Source of the DNA: Simmondsia chinensis
Taxonomy: Eukaryota > Streptophyta > Magnoliopsida > Caryophyllales > Simmondsiaceae
Direction of reading: 5' to 3'
NCBI GenBank assembly: GCA_018398585.1
Contig: JAGTTD010000007.1
Coordinates: forward strand, 33,632,911 to 33,696,910
DNA: 64,000 nt
A model generated the notes under the pieces. The model had not been told where the DNA came from and did not search any database. It was given only the letters and a program-made list of their open reading frames with translations. The stretch's first letter is position 1. Each line of letters begins with the position of its first letter. This document shows, piece after piece, positions 21,987-36,100 of this stretch. The position numbers and the translations under genes are program-made.

Positions 21987-24900
21987 TGATTGTCATCTTT
22001 TGCTGAGCACTGTTATGCAGCTTATTAGGTTGCTGTTTGCTTGATGCTTACATTACCTTGCTCTTAGCATAAGTTTGGTGTCGTTGGCTGCTGAGGGAAG
22101 TAGTCGTGGCTGCCTGGTGAAGTTTTAATATGTTCTGTTTTCTTGAGGTTGGTCATCGAAACTTAGTAATTATCTTTTGTTATTAGGCTTTATCATGTGC
22201 TGCAAATGGTGGCAATGTTCTCTGGGGGGGGAGTTCAGATCAAATTTATGAATTATGTGCTGGTTCAAATCTCTACTTTTCTATTTCTGCTTGGAACTTG
22301 TGGGCTTTGTTATTTCTGGTTTTGTTTAATGTCTTCTATTGCATACAATTCTTGGTTTAAAATAGGTATCATTCATAGTTTTTAATCTCTTGCTTCAAGG
22401 CCTGAAAAGATTTAGAAGTTTTGGGACTTCTTATACATGCTCATAATGCCCATTTTTTGGCAATGCTTTGAGGTCAACTTTGTGGACTTTACGATATAGT
22501 ATTTCTGTCCATCCTTAATAGAGTGGGATATATTTAAAGTTGTATTGTTTTCTGTTTTTGCCTAATGGGGTCAGTTTGGCAATGCTTTAAAGGTTATGCT
22601 CTGCCATTTCATTTAAAACAACAGTGCAATGTCCAAGTTGTGGTCAAGCTGGAGTGTTTAAGGTACCCCTCATTCTTACGCACTGGATTCTTTAATAAAA
22701 TGTTGTGACTGCATCTTCTTGCTCAAGAATTTTTTTTGATGTGGAGGGTGAGAGATATGTCTGCATTCGCTCTAGTATTCTTGTTCATATAGTCAAATTT
22801 GATGAGAAGACACTTTTTTTTTAAATCTTGTTGGCACTGCATTATCTGAAGTCATAAGGATTTTGTAAGTCATCTGGAGTTTCCTTGATTCCTTTCGAGT
22901 AATTTGTAGGTCTCATTCCTCTATTGAATCATGAGATATGAAGCTCTGCATTCTAAATCAATGGTTTACATGCCCGGAAGGTCTAGTAGGCGTTCAGCAT
23001 CCTTTGTGTCGGTGATTGGTCAACCGAATTTACTTCTGTCTATGTGTGCCTTCGCATGCTAGCACTCTCATGATTATTGTTCCGGTTTCCTCAAATTTCA
23101 TCAGTGACACTTAATCTGTGTTATGCTATGCAATGTACAAAGTGGTGGGTTTCTAGTGTGCAATAATGCAGGATTGCATCTGTGGACGAACTCACTGGAA
23201 TTGTGGAGCAACATTGAGGTCCTGCTGAGTTGTGCTTGTTCTCGGAGTTGGATCATGGTTTGGTGCTTGATTCTTTCCGGATTCTTTCTGTTGCCACATT
23301 TCTCTTTGAATGTCGAGATTGAATCCTGCCATTGCAGGTGGGATTACTTGGGGGGCTTCTCAACATGCTAGTTGGGTCTTTTGGGCATACTTTACAATCA
23401 TGTTTTCATGAGAGAGCTGTTGGGATTTGGCTTGGTAGATAGCACCATGGTCCCATATACTTGGCATTCTTTCAAGTTCTTATCTTTATGCGCATTTCAT
23501 AACTCTCCTAATCTAGAACTTTGGAATGGCTTGGTTGGGTTGCAGAAACAATGCCTTTGGTCTTTGTGATTTCCCCTCAGTGTTAGGTGTGCTAGAAGCT
23601 TGATGCAGTGACAACAATTTTTTGGTTTCTTGCAAAGTCAGTCATATGGTCCATGCAGAATTAGTGATATGGTCTACGGGCTTGCTTTCTTTACTGAATA
23701 TTTTTGTCCTGTTGTTTGCTTTGCTACTTTTTGTCGCTATATACTATATCGGTATTTTGAGGGGCCAGATGGTTAATCTACTGTGACCTGACTATAGTTG
23801 GATTCAATGCTCTGGACAAATTAAGGCCGGAAGTCTGTCTCAAGCTAGAGTGGTGATAGCCATGTTCTTCTTCAAAGTTCTTGTCTTTCTAATGATGGAA
23901 CCCGTTCAATATTATGACAGGATATCCAAAATTTGAGTTTTTGCTGCGTTTTGCCATCGAAGTTTGAACTGGAATTGATAACACTAATTGCCTCATTTTA
24001 TCACGATTAAGATATTATAGTTATGTTATTATGTGGATGTAGGAGCTTTTGCAGCCAGCAGCAATAGCGAAAGTTGCAGGTATCTGTGGTATTTGCATCT
24101 AATCTACAGTTGGACAGATCAGTAAGCTTATTATTGACCTCTGTCGGAATCTCTATTTAGGAATAGTTAACTGCATTGAGTGAGCTCTTCTGTTTTCTAC
24201 TGTTATCTTGTCTTAAGCAGAGGACTTCTGACCATTTCGGATTAGAGCAAAATCTCTCAGTTGCAATATTCATGTTGGAGAGAGGGAGGTTCATCTTTTA
24301 TTTTGCAGTTCGTTTACAGTTGGATTGGTTCTTGGCTTGTGGGTCTTTGGGGAGTGATGGTGTTTTTTTATTACATCTGTCTTGAAGAGTAAGGTTTTGA
24401 CCATGTTGCAATGCTGAGTAAAAGCTAAATCCTGAGATGCATATCGGGGAAGATGAGGTTTGCCTTCAATTTACGGAGTAGGCTTGGTCAGCATTCAGTG
24501 GATTTCCATGCTTGGTGAAGTAATATTGGTTCCGCCTGGTACTATTATGCAATTTTTCTGTGTTGCCATAATTAAATTAAAGAAATTTCATTACGATGCC
24601 ATCTGGAGTTTTGTCTTGTCTCTTCTTAATGGATTCATATCAGAGCTTGCTTCTCCCTTTGCTTTTGTATTTTCCGGTATTCCTGATGTTACGCAGAAAC
24701 CTTATGTTCACTTTTCGGCGGGGTGGATGTATATTACTGGAAGTCCTGATGTTAGAACCATATTCCAAAGTTTGCATCAGTATAGACTTTTCTTCTCTGC
24801 CAGGCTGTTCCTCCAAGTCTCGAGTTTACATGTTGATTGGATATGTGGATTTTTGTTCTCTTGAATAGTAGTTGATTTTGTTGTACAATTGGTGGCTTTT

Positions 24901-26524
24901 GGTGGGTTATTTCTTTGATTTCTTGTACTTGTATGGATGTTGCAAGTCTTTCTAACTGTACTTGTATGGATGTTGTATGTCTTTCTAATTTATGTACTTC
25001 TATCCTGCTAACTTGTTCCGAGAACATGCACATTTTCTCTGGGGGTTATTAGCATCTCTCAAGATTTTCCGAACACTGAGGGTGTGGTGATTCAAAGTGC
25101 TGCAACATCTGTGGCTTTGTATTTTCTCGTGTTAGCAGATCTGCTTGGAAGGTGCATGCATTTTTGTGGTCTCTTCTGTCTCCGGCTTTGAATGATGGGA
25201 TGACACTAGGTTGTGGTTGTCCTTTCCTGGTTTACTCTTTGTTGAACTTGTCCTTTCAGTTGGTCCACTTGCTGATATTTGGCCTTTTTCTGTTTTGAGT
25301 TGGGCTTTTGTGAGAGCATTATTATGTGCTACTTGGAAGATTGTGGTAAGGTGATTATCCTCTCTCTTATGTTTTTGGGCATCTGGTGAATGGTGACTAT
25401 CCTGTCTAAAATCTTGCTCTCGATAAAGTTTGGTTGTCTTCTAGGTGATGCCAATGAGTCTTGGTTCAATTACAAAAATACAACTGCAGTTGAGACTTTA
25501 GGACAAGGTTCAAATCTCTCAAACTGTACTTAACTACCAAGAAGAGGGTTGCTCGTTGTAAGAATTTGTGTCCTAATTGTGAAATTTACTTGGCTGTTTT
25601 TTCCTTTTTGGTGGAAGAGCTCTGTTAGGAGCGGTACAGCCAAATTTGCCCCTGAAGATGCATCCTCAGAAGGTGTGTTCTCTATTACACTTTAGCCCTT
25701 AGGTTGTCTGACACTTCAGAACCATGTGGGGACATTGCCTTTGCTACTTGAGATTTCCCTCGTCTGTTGGTGCGTGTTCAGACATGTTAATGGCAACAAA
25801 GAGTGTACTTTCATTACTTAACTGCTTTAAGGTGTTTTTGGAGAGAAATGATAACAAAGAGTGTATTATTATTATTTTACTGCTTTAAGGTGTTTCTGGA
25901 GAGAGCTAATGAAGCGCTTTAGTCTGGAATTAGTGGTGGCTTCAACAATTATATGGGTTTGATGGTCTGGTATTACCTTTTCTGGTAATATTTGGTAGGT
26001 AGTTCTGGCATCATGACATAGTTTCCAGCTAGTACTTTTTGGTGGCTCTGTATTTAGTGTTTCTTCCAATATGATCTCTGCTCTTTCTTCTATATGAGAC
26101 TGTGATATACAGGAATACCATACAGCTACTGTGTTGTTTCATCCTGCCCTGTTAATTAGTGCCAACCCCTTCTGTCTATTCAAGATTTGTCTCTTTACAC
26201 GTGTTTTCACTGTTTATGAGTTTCTGTAGGTTTCTATCCCTGTGCTTAGACAACTGATGGGCTAATGTTGTATGACGTGGCCAGGATGCATATTTCAGCA
26301 GGATACTGTGACTGTGAAAGTGATCTATGATAAATAGCTGATGTATAGTATTATGTACTGAAACTTGAAAACATTAAATCCCCCATCATTCTAGTGTGAT
26401 GGGAAGCTGATAATTAAGGGATACAATATATCTCTTATCACATGAAGGGGGCATCCGGTGGAAACATGTCATTCGATTTAGAAAATTTGATCCAAGGGTA
26501 TTGTCTTTTCAAGATGACTTATTA

Positions 26525-26670
26525 CCTGACTTTCAGTAGTTCACATTCAGAGTATGGTTCATTTGGAAGATGTGTGCTCCTATTGCTGTAGGTATTGCCT
26601 GACTTCAGTAGCTCGCATTCAGAGTATGGTTCATTTGGAAGATGTGTGCTCCTGTTGCTGTAGGTATTGC
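26525..26670 (+). repeat. C-specific tandem repeat, period about 73 bp
   Basis: TATGGTTCATTTGGAAGATG and TGCTGTAGGTATTGC occur twice in unit C but once at the homologous site in D (about 35160-35235). The duplication therefore arose after, or was lost since, the C/D duplication. Confidence 0.9.
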
Positions 26671-28891
26671 TTTGCTGTCTTCCTGTTTTGCATCCCTTTC
26701 AGTCTCATTGGGTGAGGCTTCTATATGTGCATATTCTTTAGTTATAGATTTTACTCTCTAACTCAGATAGGTTGTGTATTTTTGTATTTGTACTTACGGA
26801 ATTGTTGTTAATTCTGTTCCATCTTTAGGAGACCTGTTATAGCTTAATATTGTATATGAAATACATATGGATCTTTGTCCTTGGAGTGGCTGGAGAGTAC
26901 TTTTGCTCATCTTGAGTCTAGAGGCTGGGGTTTTTAATCTCCTTTCTGAACCTCCCTTTTATGAACCCACTTCTGTGTTTTCAAAGTAGATGATTGATAT
27001 GGATTTGGCATATGAAAGATGGTTGGTGTTCCTTTTCTTCAACTTGTTTCCATCTTTTAAAGGTAGAAGAAGATGCCCATTGTTTTTGGGCACCAGCATA
27101 AAGAAAGTTTGCCCTGGCCTTTACTCTATGTTTCCGATCTTTCTCTTTTTCATACAAGATGTTATAGCCTGCACGAGCTACAAAGCTGTGCTGTAAATAT
27201 CTAATAGCATCTTTTATGGTGATGCTCAATTGTATTCTTCGTTGATGACTTTGTTTTATGTATCTTGCTCATTTTGCATACAATTACGTGGTTTTGGTGC
27301 TGGTCCATCGGATATCCTGGTTTCTTTGGGAATTTGTTGAGTGCTATTTTGGGGTTCTATAAATTTAGTGGTTTTGTCTCTAAAAGTTTTGAATGTTCTG
27401 AATTCTTTGCCTTGTTCTTATAGGTGTTTTGACAACATTTCCGATTTTTGTGGTTCTCTAGCTGGCTGATTCTTTGAATCAATTCAACACTACGCATACA
27501 AATGTAACCAGATCTTCAGTGCAAGTGCAATATAAGTGTTGTTACCTCATTTGATTCCTTTCATTGACAAAATAATGGAGAATTGTTGCTTGTTTCCTTA
27601 TCAATTTTTTTATGTTGACTAGAGAGAGATGTAATCGATGTAAGAAGGCATCATACACTTCGGAGGAATGGGCAGCTGCCTTGTGGGAGCGGGAGTATAT
27701 TGTTCCTTTGTCGTAGTATCTCTTTTGACGTTTTCAGTCTGAATTTGTGTAGAACTCCTTTAAAGAGTATCTTTGCACATGTCTATTTTTTTTGGCAGTA
27801 TGAAGTTTTAAGCTTAGCCGGAGCTGGCTCCCAGCATACTTTTATACTGTTTCCGTTGAAGGTGGAAAGCTGGGTAAGTGCAAAGCATTATAAGAGATTT
27901 AGTCGGTACTTTACATTATTTCACCTAGGTACCATTACAACTTCCAGATATGTTGGTTTTTCGGAGAAACGAGTCAGCTAGTTTGTGTGGTATTAGCTGG
28001 ATGCTCATCTGTTGCTGTTCTTTGTTGAGGAGCAAGATGTGGGTTTTCTGTGTGACTGGTGAAGCATTTGTTCTGTTGTTTCTCTCAGTTTTTTTAATCT
28101 TCCTCGACTATTGAGGAGTTTTGGAAGAGCACTGATTGGTGCCTGCAGTTATTTTCTGACATTGCCGGTAATGCTTTTGTTGCTGTCATTTCACTGTAAG
28201 TCCTCTGCTTAACTCGCGTACTATTTATCCATATTTTCAACACATGCTTGAAGAACCATGCTTTCAGAAAAGTGGCGGCTCTTATCTGAACTGCGAGAAT
28301 AACTGACTAAGCCGTGCCACAAGAGGTCATTCTGACATTTATCAAGTATGGTGCTGCTCTGCATGTGTTGGGCTTGGGAGAAACAAGTGGACAGACATAC
28401 TCTTTGTTGTTTCTCTAGTTTGTTGTTTCCATGTGATTGTGCAAGAGTTACTAGGTCATCATATCTTTTGTCACACAACTGATGCCTGTGTTATCATTGA
28501 TCCTATGCAAGCTTTCGCTGAGTATTTGACTGGTGGAGTTCTATTTGCCTTGCGTGCTCTTTGCTGTTGCTCATCTCTTTCTACTCTGTGACTGTGGAAG
28601 TGTACTTACAATCTCCTAAAAGCCCTCTGCTTTCTTTTGTGTTGGTATCGCCTAATTACAGAGAAGCTACTTTAATTACCACAATGTTGTTTCCCATTGT
28701 AGCATCTTTTGAAGTTGCTTGGCAGCTGTCTTAGTGATGCCCGTGTTACTCTTATTCCACGGAAGCCCTCATTGTTCTAGCATTTCTTCTTTAATGTACT
28801 GAGAGAGAGAGAGAGGGGGAGTATAAGCATCTATTCGAAGTTGCGGGCAGCTAGCTTGGTTGCTGTATTACTGTTGATTCCATGCCGCTTT

Positions 28892-28893
<2 letters not shown>

Positions 28894-28927
<34 letters not shown>
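28894..28927. repeat. Poly-T tract (T34) in unit C
   Basis: A T homopolymer. The homologous position in D (about 37340-37349) has only a short T run. Confidence 0.95.
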
Positions 28928-29389
28928 CGGTGCCAGCTTCAAGTAGTTGTGGTTCTGATTAGCATCAATTTCATATGGTAAATAAAGGTGGTTCTGTTCC
29001 TATATCCTAGTAAAATTCAGTTTATCCTGCCATTTTAGTGAGCCCGTGTGTGTCGAATCGCTTGAGGCACGAGTATGTCATCATAGGTGCATTTTTTTGT
29101 CCTTTATTTTTCTTGTTTTTCATTACTCTTTTTTCCTGCAGTGGATGACACTGTATGCCTGCCTCCTCTCTTTCCTCAAAAAATTTTGTCGTGTTGTGAT
29201 GTGCTGTCTCTTTTTCCCTGTATAAAATCTCGTGCTCTATTGTTAGGGTACCACGTGTTAATATCCTGTGGATTGACATGCTTTATTTTACTTTCATTGT
29301 GATTATGCAAACATGAGGCCGCTACTAGAACTTGTGGCACTTGTGTCGTGTTGATTCTTGGATCTGAGTGCGTCTAGTTTTCTGTTGTT

Positions 29390-30170
29390 GTTTTGTCTTG
29401 AAGGGAAGGGTTTTGACCACCTTGAAGTAGCACAAGGAATCATAATCCTGGGATGCATGTTGGTGAAGAGTGAGGTTTTTCCTTTAGCTTGCAACTGGAC
29501 GGGTAATGCTTTTGAAATGAGGTGTTAGTTGTCTATTGGAATTTTGTTTTAAATAAAAGGGTCTGCGACATGGAACACTGCAAAGAACCTGAATTGCAAG
29601 ATGCATGTTGGATGGGAGGGAGGTTTGTTCTTCAATTTGCAGTATTAAGTAATGATTGGCACTTTAGTTGTTTTTGCGCTTTTGGTTAGTGGTGTTGTTT
29701 TTCTATTGCTATTTTGTGCACAACAAAAGGGTTTTGACCATTTTGTAGTAGGCAGAGAATTTTGATGGCAAGATACATGTTGGAGAGGGGGAGGGCAAAG
29801 TTTGTTCTTTAATTCAGCTGAGTTGGCAATCAAGTTGCTTTAGCTCTTTTTTTGCTGCTACTTCTGGTTACTGCCTTTGTTTTCTGTTGTTCTTTTGCTT
29901 TGAAGAAAGGGGTTTTGACCATGTTGGTAGCTGCAAAGAATCTCAATTACAAGATGCGCATTGGATAAGAGGGAGGTTTGTACTTCAGCTTGCTGTTAAG
30001 TAATGCTTATTGCATATATGCATCGGTTCTTGACTTCCTGCAACTTTCAGTTTGTGGTGGTGTTTTGTATTGTGATCTTGTTTTGCGAGGAATGCTTTGG
30101 GAAATCATGACTGGAATGTGCATCTTCTGTGAAGGGGGAGGTTCGTTCATTGATTGTTAGTATGATACTC
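29390..30170 (+). repeat. Satellite-like modules, period about 160-185 bp, in unit C
   Basis: Five diverged modules begin near 29390, 29550, 29715, 29900 and 30070. The common core is GGGTTTTGACCATNTTGNAG, then AATCTCAATTGCAAGATGCA, then GTTGGA, GGGAGG and TTTGCAG. Isolated modules also occur at about 13397 and 13545 (copy A), 19250 and 19405 (B) and 24228 and 24390 (C). No coding frame follows the period. Confidence 0.7.
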
Positions 30171-33100
30171 AAGTTGCAATGTCATGAAGTTCCTGCAAGC
30201 AACTTGTCTCTCTTCACTCTTTGGATGTGTTGGTTTGAGACATTATATCTGTGGTTATTCGCATGCTGATGATTCTACGTATACTTTGTGTGCACTTTCA
30301 TATAGGTGTTTGAACATTATGGATCTCTGTTGCAGGGTTGTGCTTTTGGACGCAAATAGTAGCATAATCTGGTGTGTTTTAGCTCAATCAGGAACCACAA
30401 CTGTCCAAAGAAGGTGCTGCTTATGATAGTGTGTAGTCTATAGTCATACATGTTATGTGGCCTGTTTGATGTTGAAGGCATGGCTGTTATGATATGGTGA
30501 TAAGTTTCCTTATTTATGGCTCCTTTTAGTGACTTATATATATTCTGAAGATTTGGAGATTGATGGGTTATAGCCTGACTCTGGATGCTACATGTATTTG
30601 CATTTCCTATATACTTATAGTCATCTGTTGGTGATTGATCAGCCTGACCTTAGATGCAACATGTATTTGCTGTTGAATTTTCTATGTACCTTGTTCAGCT
30701 GCTGATGGTTGATGATTCATGATGTTGCTAGTTTGCTTTGTTCTTGGAGTTCCGTATGTAGCTGGGCTTTGTTTTCACCAGACCTTGGAGTAATACCTTT
30801 GCTCATTTTGAAGCCCAATACATGTTCAATCCCCAATCCCGCTTATCCTCCAGAAGGTACATTAATTCTTTGGGTTCATGGGAGGCTTCTGTTTATTTGT
30901 ACCGCAAATGAGGTAACATTTTTCACCATCTGTTATTGCAAATCTGTAGTGACCTATATTTTTTTCTGTTCTTTGTTTGGGTTTATTAAACGGTATAAAA
31001 TCTTGAATCCCGTCATGAGTGATGTCTTTTATTTATAGCCATTTCATCTTGTTAATTGTGACTTAAAGTTATGCCTCTATGTATTCATGGCTTCCCCTGA
31101 CGTGATTGGGTTTTGAAGGTATTCTGAACTTTTTGAAATCATAAAGCTCCACAGTATGAGCTAATATCTCCGTCTGAAGTCTTGAACCCCAATATGAAGC
31201 AATAATTTATGTTGTAACTATACTTGTGACCTATCGTTTCCTGCAATTTTATCCGTGGCTTCTATTGATACAATAGTTGTTTGAAATCTTGAATCCCCAT
31301 AACATGGGGTAATATCTTTTGTCGCTTACTATTTCATTAGGATAGTCATTTATTCATTTTATTTTCTTGGTTTGGTGCAATGTACGAAGGGGTGGGTTTC
31401 TAGTGTACAATAATGCAGGATTGCATCTGTGGATGAACTCACTGGAATTGTTAAGCAACATTGAGGTCCTGCTGAGTTGTGCCTATTCTCGGAGGTGGGT
31501 CATGGTTTGGTGCTTGATTCTTTACGGATTCTGTCTGTTGCCACATTTTTCTTTGAATCTCGAGACTGAATCTTGTCATTGCAGATGGGATCAGTTGGGG
31601 GGCTCCTCAAAATGCTAGTTGGGTCTTTTGAGCATCCTTTACAATCATGTTTTCATGAGAGAGCTGTTGGGATTTGGCTTGGTAGATAGCACCATGGTCC
31701 CCTTTATTTGGCATTCTTTCAAGTTCTTATCTTTATGTGCATTTCAGAACTCTCCTAATCTAGAACTTTGGAATGACTTGGTTGGGTTGCAGAAACAATG
31801 CCTTTGGTCTTTGTGATTTCCCTCAGTGTTAGGTGTGCTAGAAGCTTGATGCGGAGACAACAATTTTTTGGTTTCTTGCAAAGTCAGTCATGTGGTCCGT
31901 GCAGAATCAGTGATATGGTCTACAGGCTTGCTTTCCCTCCTGAATATTTTTGTTCTCTCGTTTGCTTTGCTACTTTGTCGTTATATACTATATCAGTATT
32001 TTGATGTGCCAGATGGTTAATCTACTTTGACCTAACTATAGTTGGATTCAATGCTTTGGAGAAAGTCTCAAGCTATAGTGGTGATAGTCATGTTCTTCTC
32101 CAAAGTGCGTGTCTTTCTAATGATGGAACCTGTTCATGTATTATGATGGGATGTCTAAAATTTGAGTTTTTGCTGTGTTTTGCCATCAAATTTGGAACCG
32201 GAATTGACTACTAATTGCATCATTCTATCGCGATTAAGATATTGTAGTTATGTTATTACGTGGATATAGGAGCTTTTGCAGCCAGCAGCAATAGCGAAAG
32301 TGGCAGGTATCTATGGTATTTGCATCTAATTTACAGTTGGACAGATCAGTGGGCTTATTATTTACCTCTGTTGGAATCTCTATTCAGGAATTGGTTAACT
32401 GAATTATGTGAGCTATTTATTGTCTACTGTTATCTTGTCTTGAGCAGAAGACTTCTGACCATTTTGGAGTAGAGCAAAGAGTGTGAGTTGCAAAATTCTT
32501 GTTGGAGAGAGGGAGGTTCGTCTTTTATTTTGCAGTTTGTTCCATGCTTGTGGCCCTTAAGTTGGATTGGTTCTTGGCTTGTGGGTCTTTGGGGAGTGAT
32601 GGTTTTTTGAATTAGATCTGTCCGGAAGAGTAAGGTTTCGACCATATTGCAGTACTGAGTAAAAGCTAAATCCTGACATGCATATTGGGGAAGATGGAGG
32701 TTTGCCTTGAAGTTGCAGCTTAAGCTTGTTCAGCGTTCAGTGGATTTTCATGCTTGGTGAAGTGATATTGGCTCCGCCTGGTACTATTATGCAATTTTTC
32801 TGTGTCGCCATCATTAAATTAAAGAAATTTCATTATGGTGCCATCTGGAGTTTTGTCTTGTCTCTTCTTATGGATTCATATCAGAGCTTGCTTCTCCCTT
32901 TGCTTTTGTATTTTCCATATTAACTACTACTGCTATTCCTGATGTTACACAAGCTTTATGTTCACTTTCCCGCTGGGTGGATTATGTTGCTGGAATCTGC
33001 CAAGGCTGTTCCTCCAAGTCTTGTGTTTATGTGTTGGTTGGATATGTGGATTTTTGTTCTCTTGTATAGTAGTTGATTTTGCTGTACAGTTGGTGGCTTT

Positions 33101-36100
33101 TGGTGGGTTATTTCTTTGATTTCTTGTACTTGTATGGATGTTGCAAGTCTTTCTAACTGTACTTGTATGGATGTTGTATGTCCTTCTAATTTATGTACTT
33201 CCTATCCTGCTATCTTGTTCCAAGTACATGCACATTTTCTCTTGGGGTTGTAGCATCTCTCAAGATTGGCACAACACTGAGGGTGTGGTGATCCGAAGTG
33301 CTGCAACATCTGTGGCTTCGTATTTTTTTGTGTTAGCAGATCTGCTCGGAAGGTGTATGCATTTTTGTGGTCTCTTCTAACCTTTGAATGATGGGATGAC
33401 ACTAAGTTGTGGTTGTCCTGGTTTATTCTTTGTCGAACTTGTCCTTTCAGTTGGTCCACCTGCTGATATTTGGCCTTCTTTTCTGTTTGGGTGGTTGGCT
33501 TATGTTGGGCTTTTGTGACAGCATTGTTATGTGCTACTTGGAAGATTGTGGTTCTGCAAATGATGTCAGTCCTTTTTCACCGCGAGGTGAGATCGTTTAC
33601 ACAATTTGTGGCTTCGGACATACATGCTTTGTTTTCTCTGCTCTCTTACATTTGAGGGCTTCTGGTGAAAGGTGACTATCCTGTCTATGATCTTGCTCTC
33701 AATAAGGTTTGGTTGTCTTCTAGGTGATGCCAATGAGTCTTGTTTCAGTTACAAAAATACAACTGCAGTTGAGATTCTAGGACAAGGTTCAAATCTCTCG
33801 AACTGTACTTAATTGCCAAGAAGAGGATTGCTCGTTTTAAGAATTTGTGTCCTAAATGTGAAATTTACTTGGCTATGTTTTTTTTTTTTTTTCCCCTCTC
33901 TTTTTTTACAGCCAAATTTGCCCCTGAAGATGCATCCTCAGAAGGTGTTCTCTATTCCACTTTAGCCCTTAGGTTGTCTGACACTTCAGAACCATGTGGG
34001 GACGTTGCCCTTGCTACTTGAGATTTCTCTAGTCTGTTGGTGCATGTTTCAGACATGTTAATGACAACAAAGAGTGTACCATCATTATTTCACTGCTTTA
34101 AGGTGTTTCCAGAGAGAGCTACTGAAGCGCTTTGACTCTGGAATTAGTGGTGGCTTCAACAATTATATGGGTTTGAAGGTTTGTATTACCTTTTCTGGTA
34201 GGTAGTTCTAGCATATCTATTTGGTAGGTAGTTCTGGCATCATGACACAGTTTCCAGCTAGTACTTTTTGGTGGTTCTGTATTTAGTATTTCTTCTTCCA
34301 ATATGATTTCTACTCTTTCTTCTCTATGAGACTGTGATATGCAGGATACCATACAGGTACTGAGTTGCTTCATATTGCTCTGTTAACTAGTGCCAACCCC
34401 TTCTGTCTATTCAAGATTTGTCTTTTTACACATGTTTTCCACTATTGATGAGTTTCTATGGGTTTCTATCTCTTTGCTCAGACTCAACTGATGGGCTAAT
34501 GTTGTATGACGTGGCCAGGATGCATATTTCAGGATACTGTGACTATGAAATTGATCTATGATAGAGAGCTGATGTATAGTATTATATACCGAAACTTGAA
34601 AACATTAGATTCCCCATCAATCTAGTGTTGGGACCTTGTTTAGGTTTTCACCAGAGATCTTGTTCCTTTTAGTTGCAAATCTGATGAACAAAGTGTTATT
34701 TTATGTCAGGCTAATGTAAGAATGGGGTGGAGGCAGTTATTTCTTACTGTTTGGGCTGATTTTGAGGACTGCAGTATGTTTGATTCTGCGTTTTGGTGGT
34801 ACTTTTTTCCTCTCAGTGCTTGATCCACGAGATATGGTCTGAATGTTGGAGTCTAGAGCCTGATCGTGAGACATGCATGGGGTGACTCTGCTGAATCAGT
34901 AATCTGTTTTATGGACTTTTCTGACTTCTTGAATTTTCTCTGTGATTGGTCATATCTGTATTCTGAACTTCTAGGCGCTGCTGAATTCGGACCGAACATA
35001 TGCTGGATGTTGGATTGTTGAATGAACTGGGGTGACGGGAAGCTGATAATTAAGGGATACAACATATCTCTTATTGGATAAAGAAGGTATCTGGTGGAAA
35101 CATGTCATGTGATTTAGAAAATTTGATCCAAGGGTATTGTCTTTTCAAGATGACATATTGCCTGACTTCAGTAGTTCGCATTCAGAGTATGAGTCATTTG
35201 GAAGATGTGTGCTCCTGTTGCTGTAGGTATTGCTTGGCTGTCTTCCTTTTATGCATCCCCTTTCAGTCTCATTGGATGAGGCTTCTATATGTGCATATTC
35301 TTTAATTGTAGATTTTACTCTCTAACTCAGATAGGTTGTGTTATCTTTGTATTTGTACTTACGGATTTGTTGTTAGTTCTGTTCATCTTTGGGAGACCTG
35401 TCATAGTTTCATATGGCATATGAAATGCATCCGGATCTTTGTCCTTAGTGGCTGGAGAGTACTTTTGCACGTCTAGAGAGGCCGGGGTTTTTAATCTCCT
35501 TTGTGAACCTCCCTTTCATGAACCCACTTCTGTGTTTTCAAAGTAGATGATTGATATGGATTTGGCATATGGGAGAGAGATGGTGCTTCTTTTCTTCAAC
35601 TCATTTCGATCTTTTAAAGGTAGAAGAAGATGCTCATTGTTTTTGGGCACCAGCATGAAGGAAGTTTGCTTGGGCCTTTACTCTACATTTCAGCGCTCTT
35701 TCTTTTTCATGCAAGATTTTTAGCCTGCAGCTGCAACAAAGCTGTGCTGTTAATATCTAGTAGCATCTTTTTGTGGTGATGCTCAATTGTATTTTTCATT
35801 GATGACTTTTGTGTTTTATGTATCTTGCTCATTTTGCATGCAGTGTCTTGGTTTCGATGCTGGTCCATCAGATGTCCTGGGCTCTTTGGGAATTTGTTGA
35901 GTGCTATTTTGGGGTTCTATAAATTTAGTGGTTTTGTCTCTAAAGTTTTGAGTGTTCTGAAATCTTTGCCTTGCTGTTATAGGTGTTTTGACAACATTTC
36001 CGATTTTGTGGTTCTCTGTTGGGCTGATTATTTGAATCAATTCAACATTACGCATATAAATGTAACCAGATCTTCCGTGCAATATAAGTGTTGTTACTTC

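Larger units (their letters stand above)
23128..31366 (+). repeat. Tandem duplication unit C, about 8.24 kb
   Basis: The whole interval is repeated head to tail as 31374-39692 with a roughly constant offset of 8240-8320 bp. Examples: GTGGGTTTCTAGTG at 23143 and 31391; GGTGTGCTAGAAGCTTGATG in both; TTTTCACCAGACCTTGGAG in both. Identity looks above 90 percent, with many small indels. The unit starts at GCAATGTAC and ends at TTATTTTCTTG. The only frame shared by both copies (about 23123-23569) contains the same internal TAG in each, and nearly all differences there change the residue, so it is not under coding constraint. Confidence 0.92.

Noticed and set aside
23123..23569. Frame of about 148 codons with one internal TAG, present in both C and D (31367-31816)
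   Set aside because: Tempting because it is kept in both copies, but the TAG is shared and nearly all differences between the copies change the amino acid, as expected for chance retention.
24460..24864. 134-codon ORF in unit C
   Set aside because: Unit D has the same DNA (about 32700-32950) but the frame ends early through a one-base difference, so the frame is not maintained.
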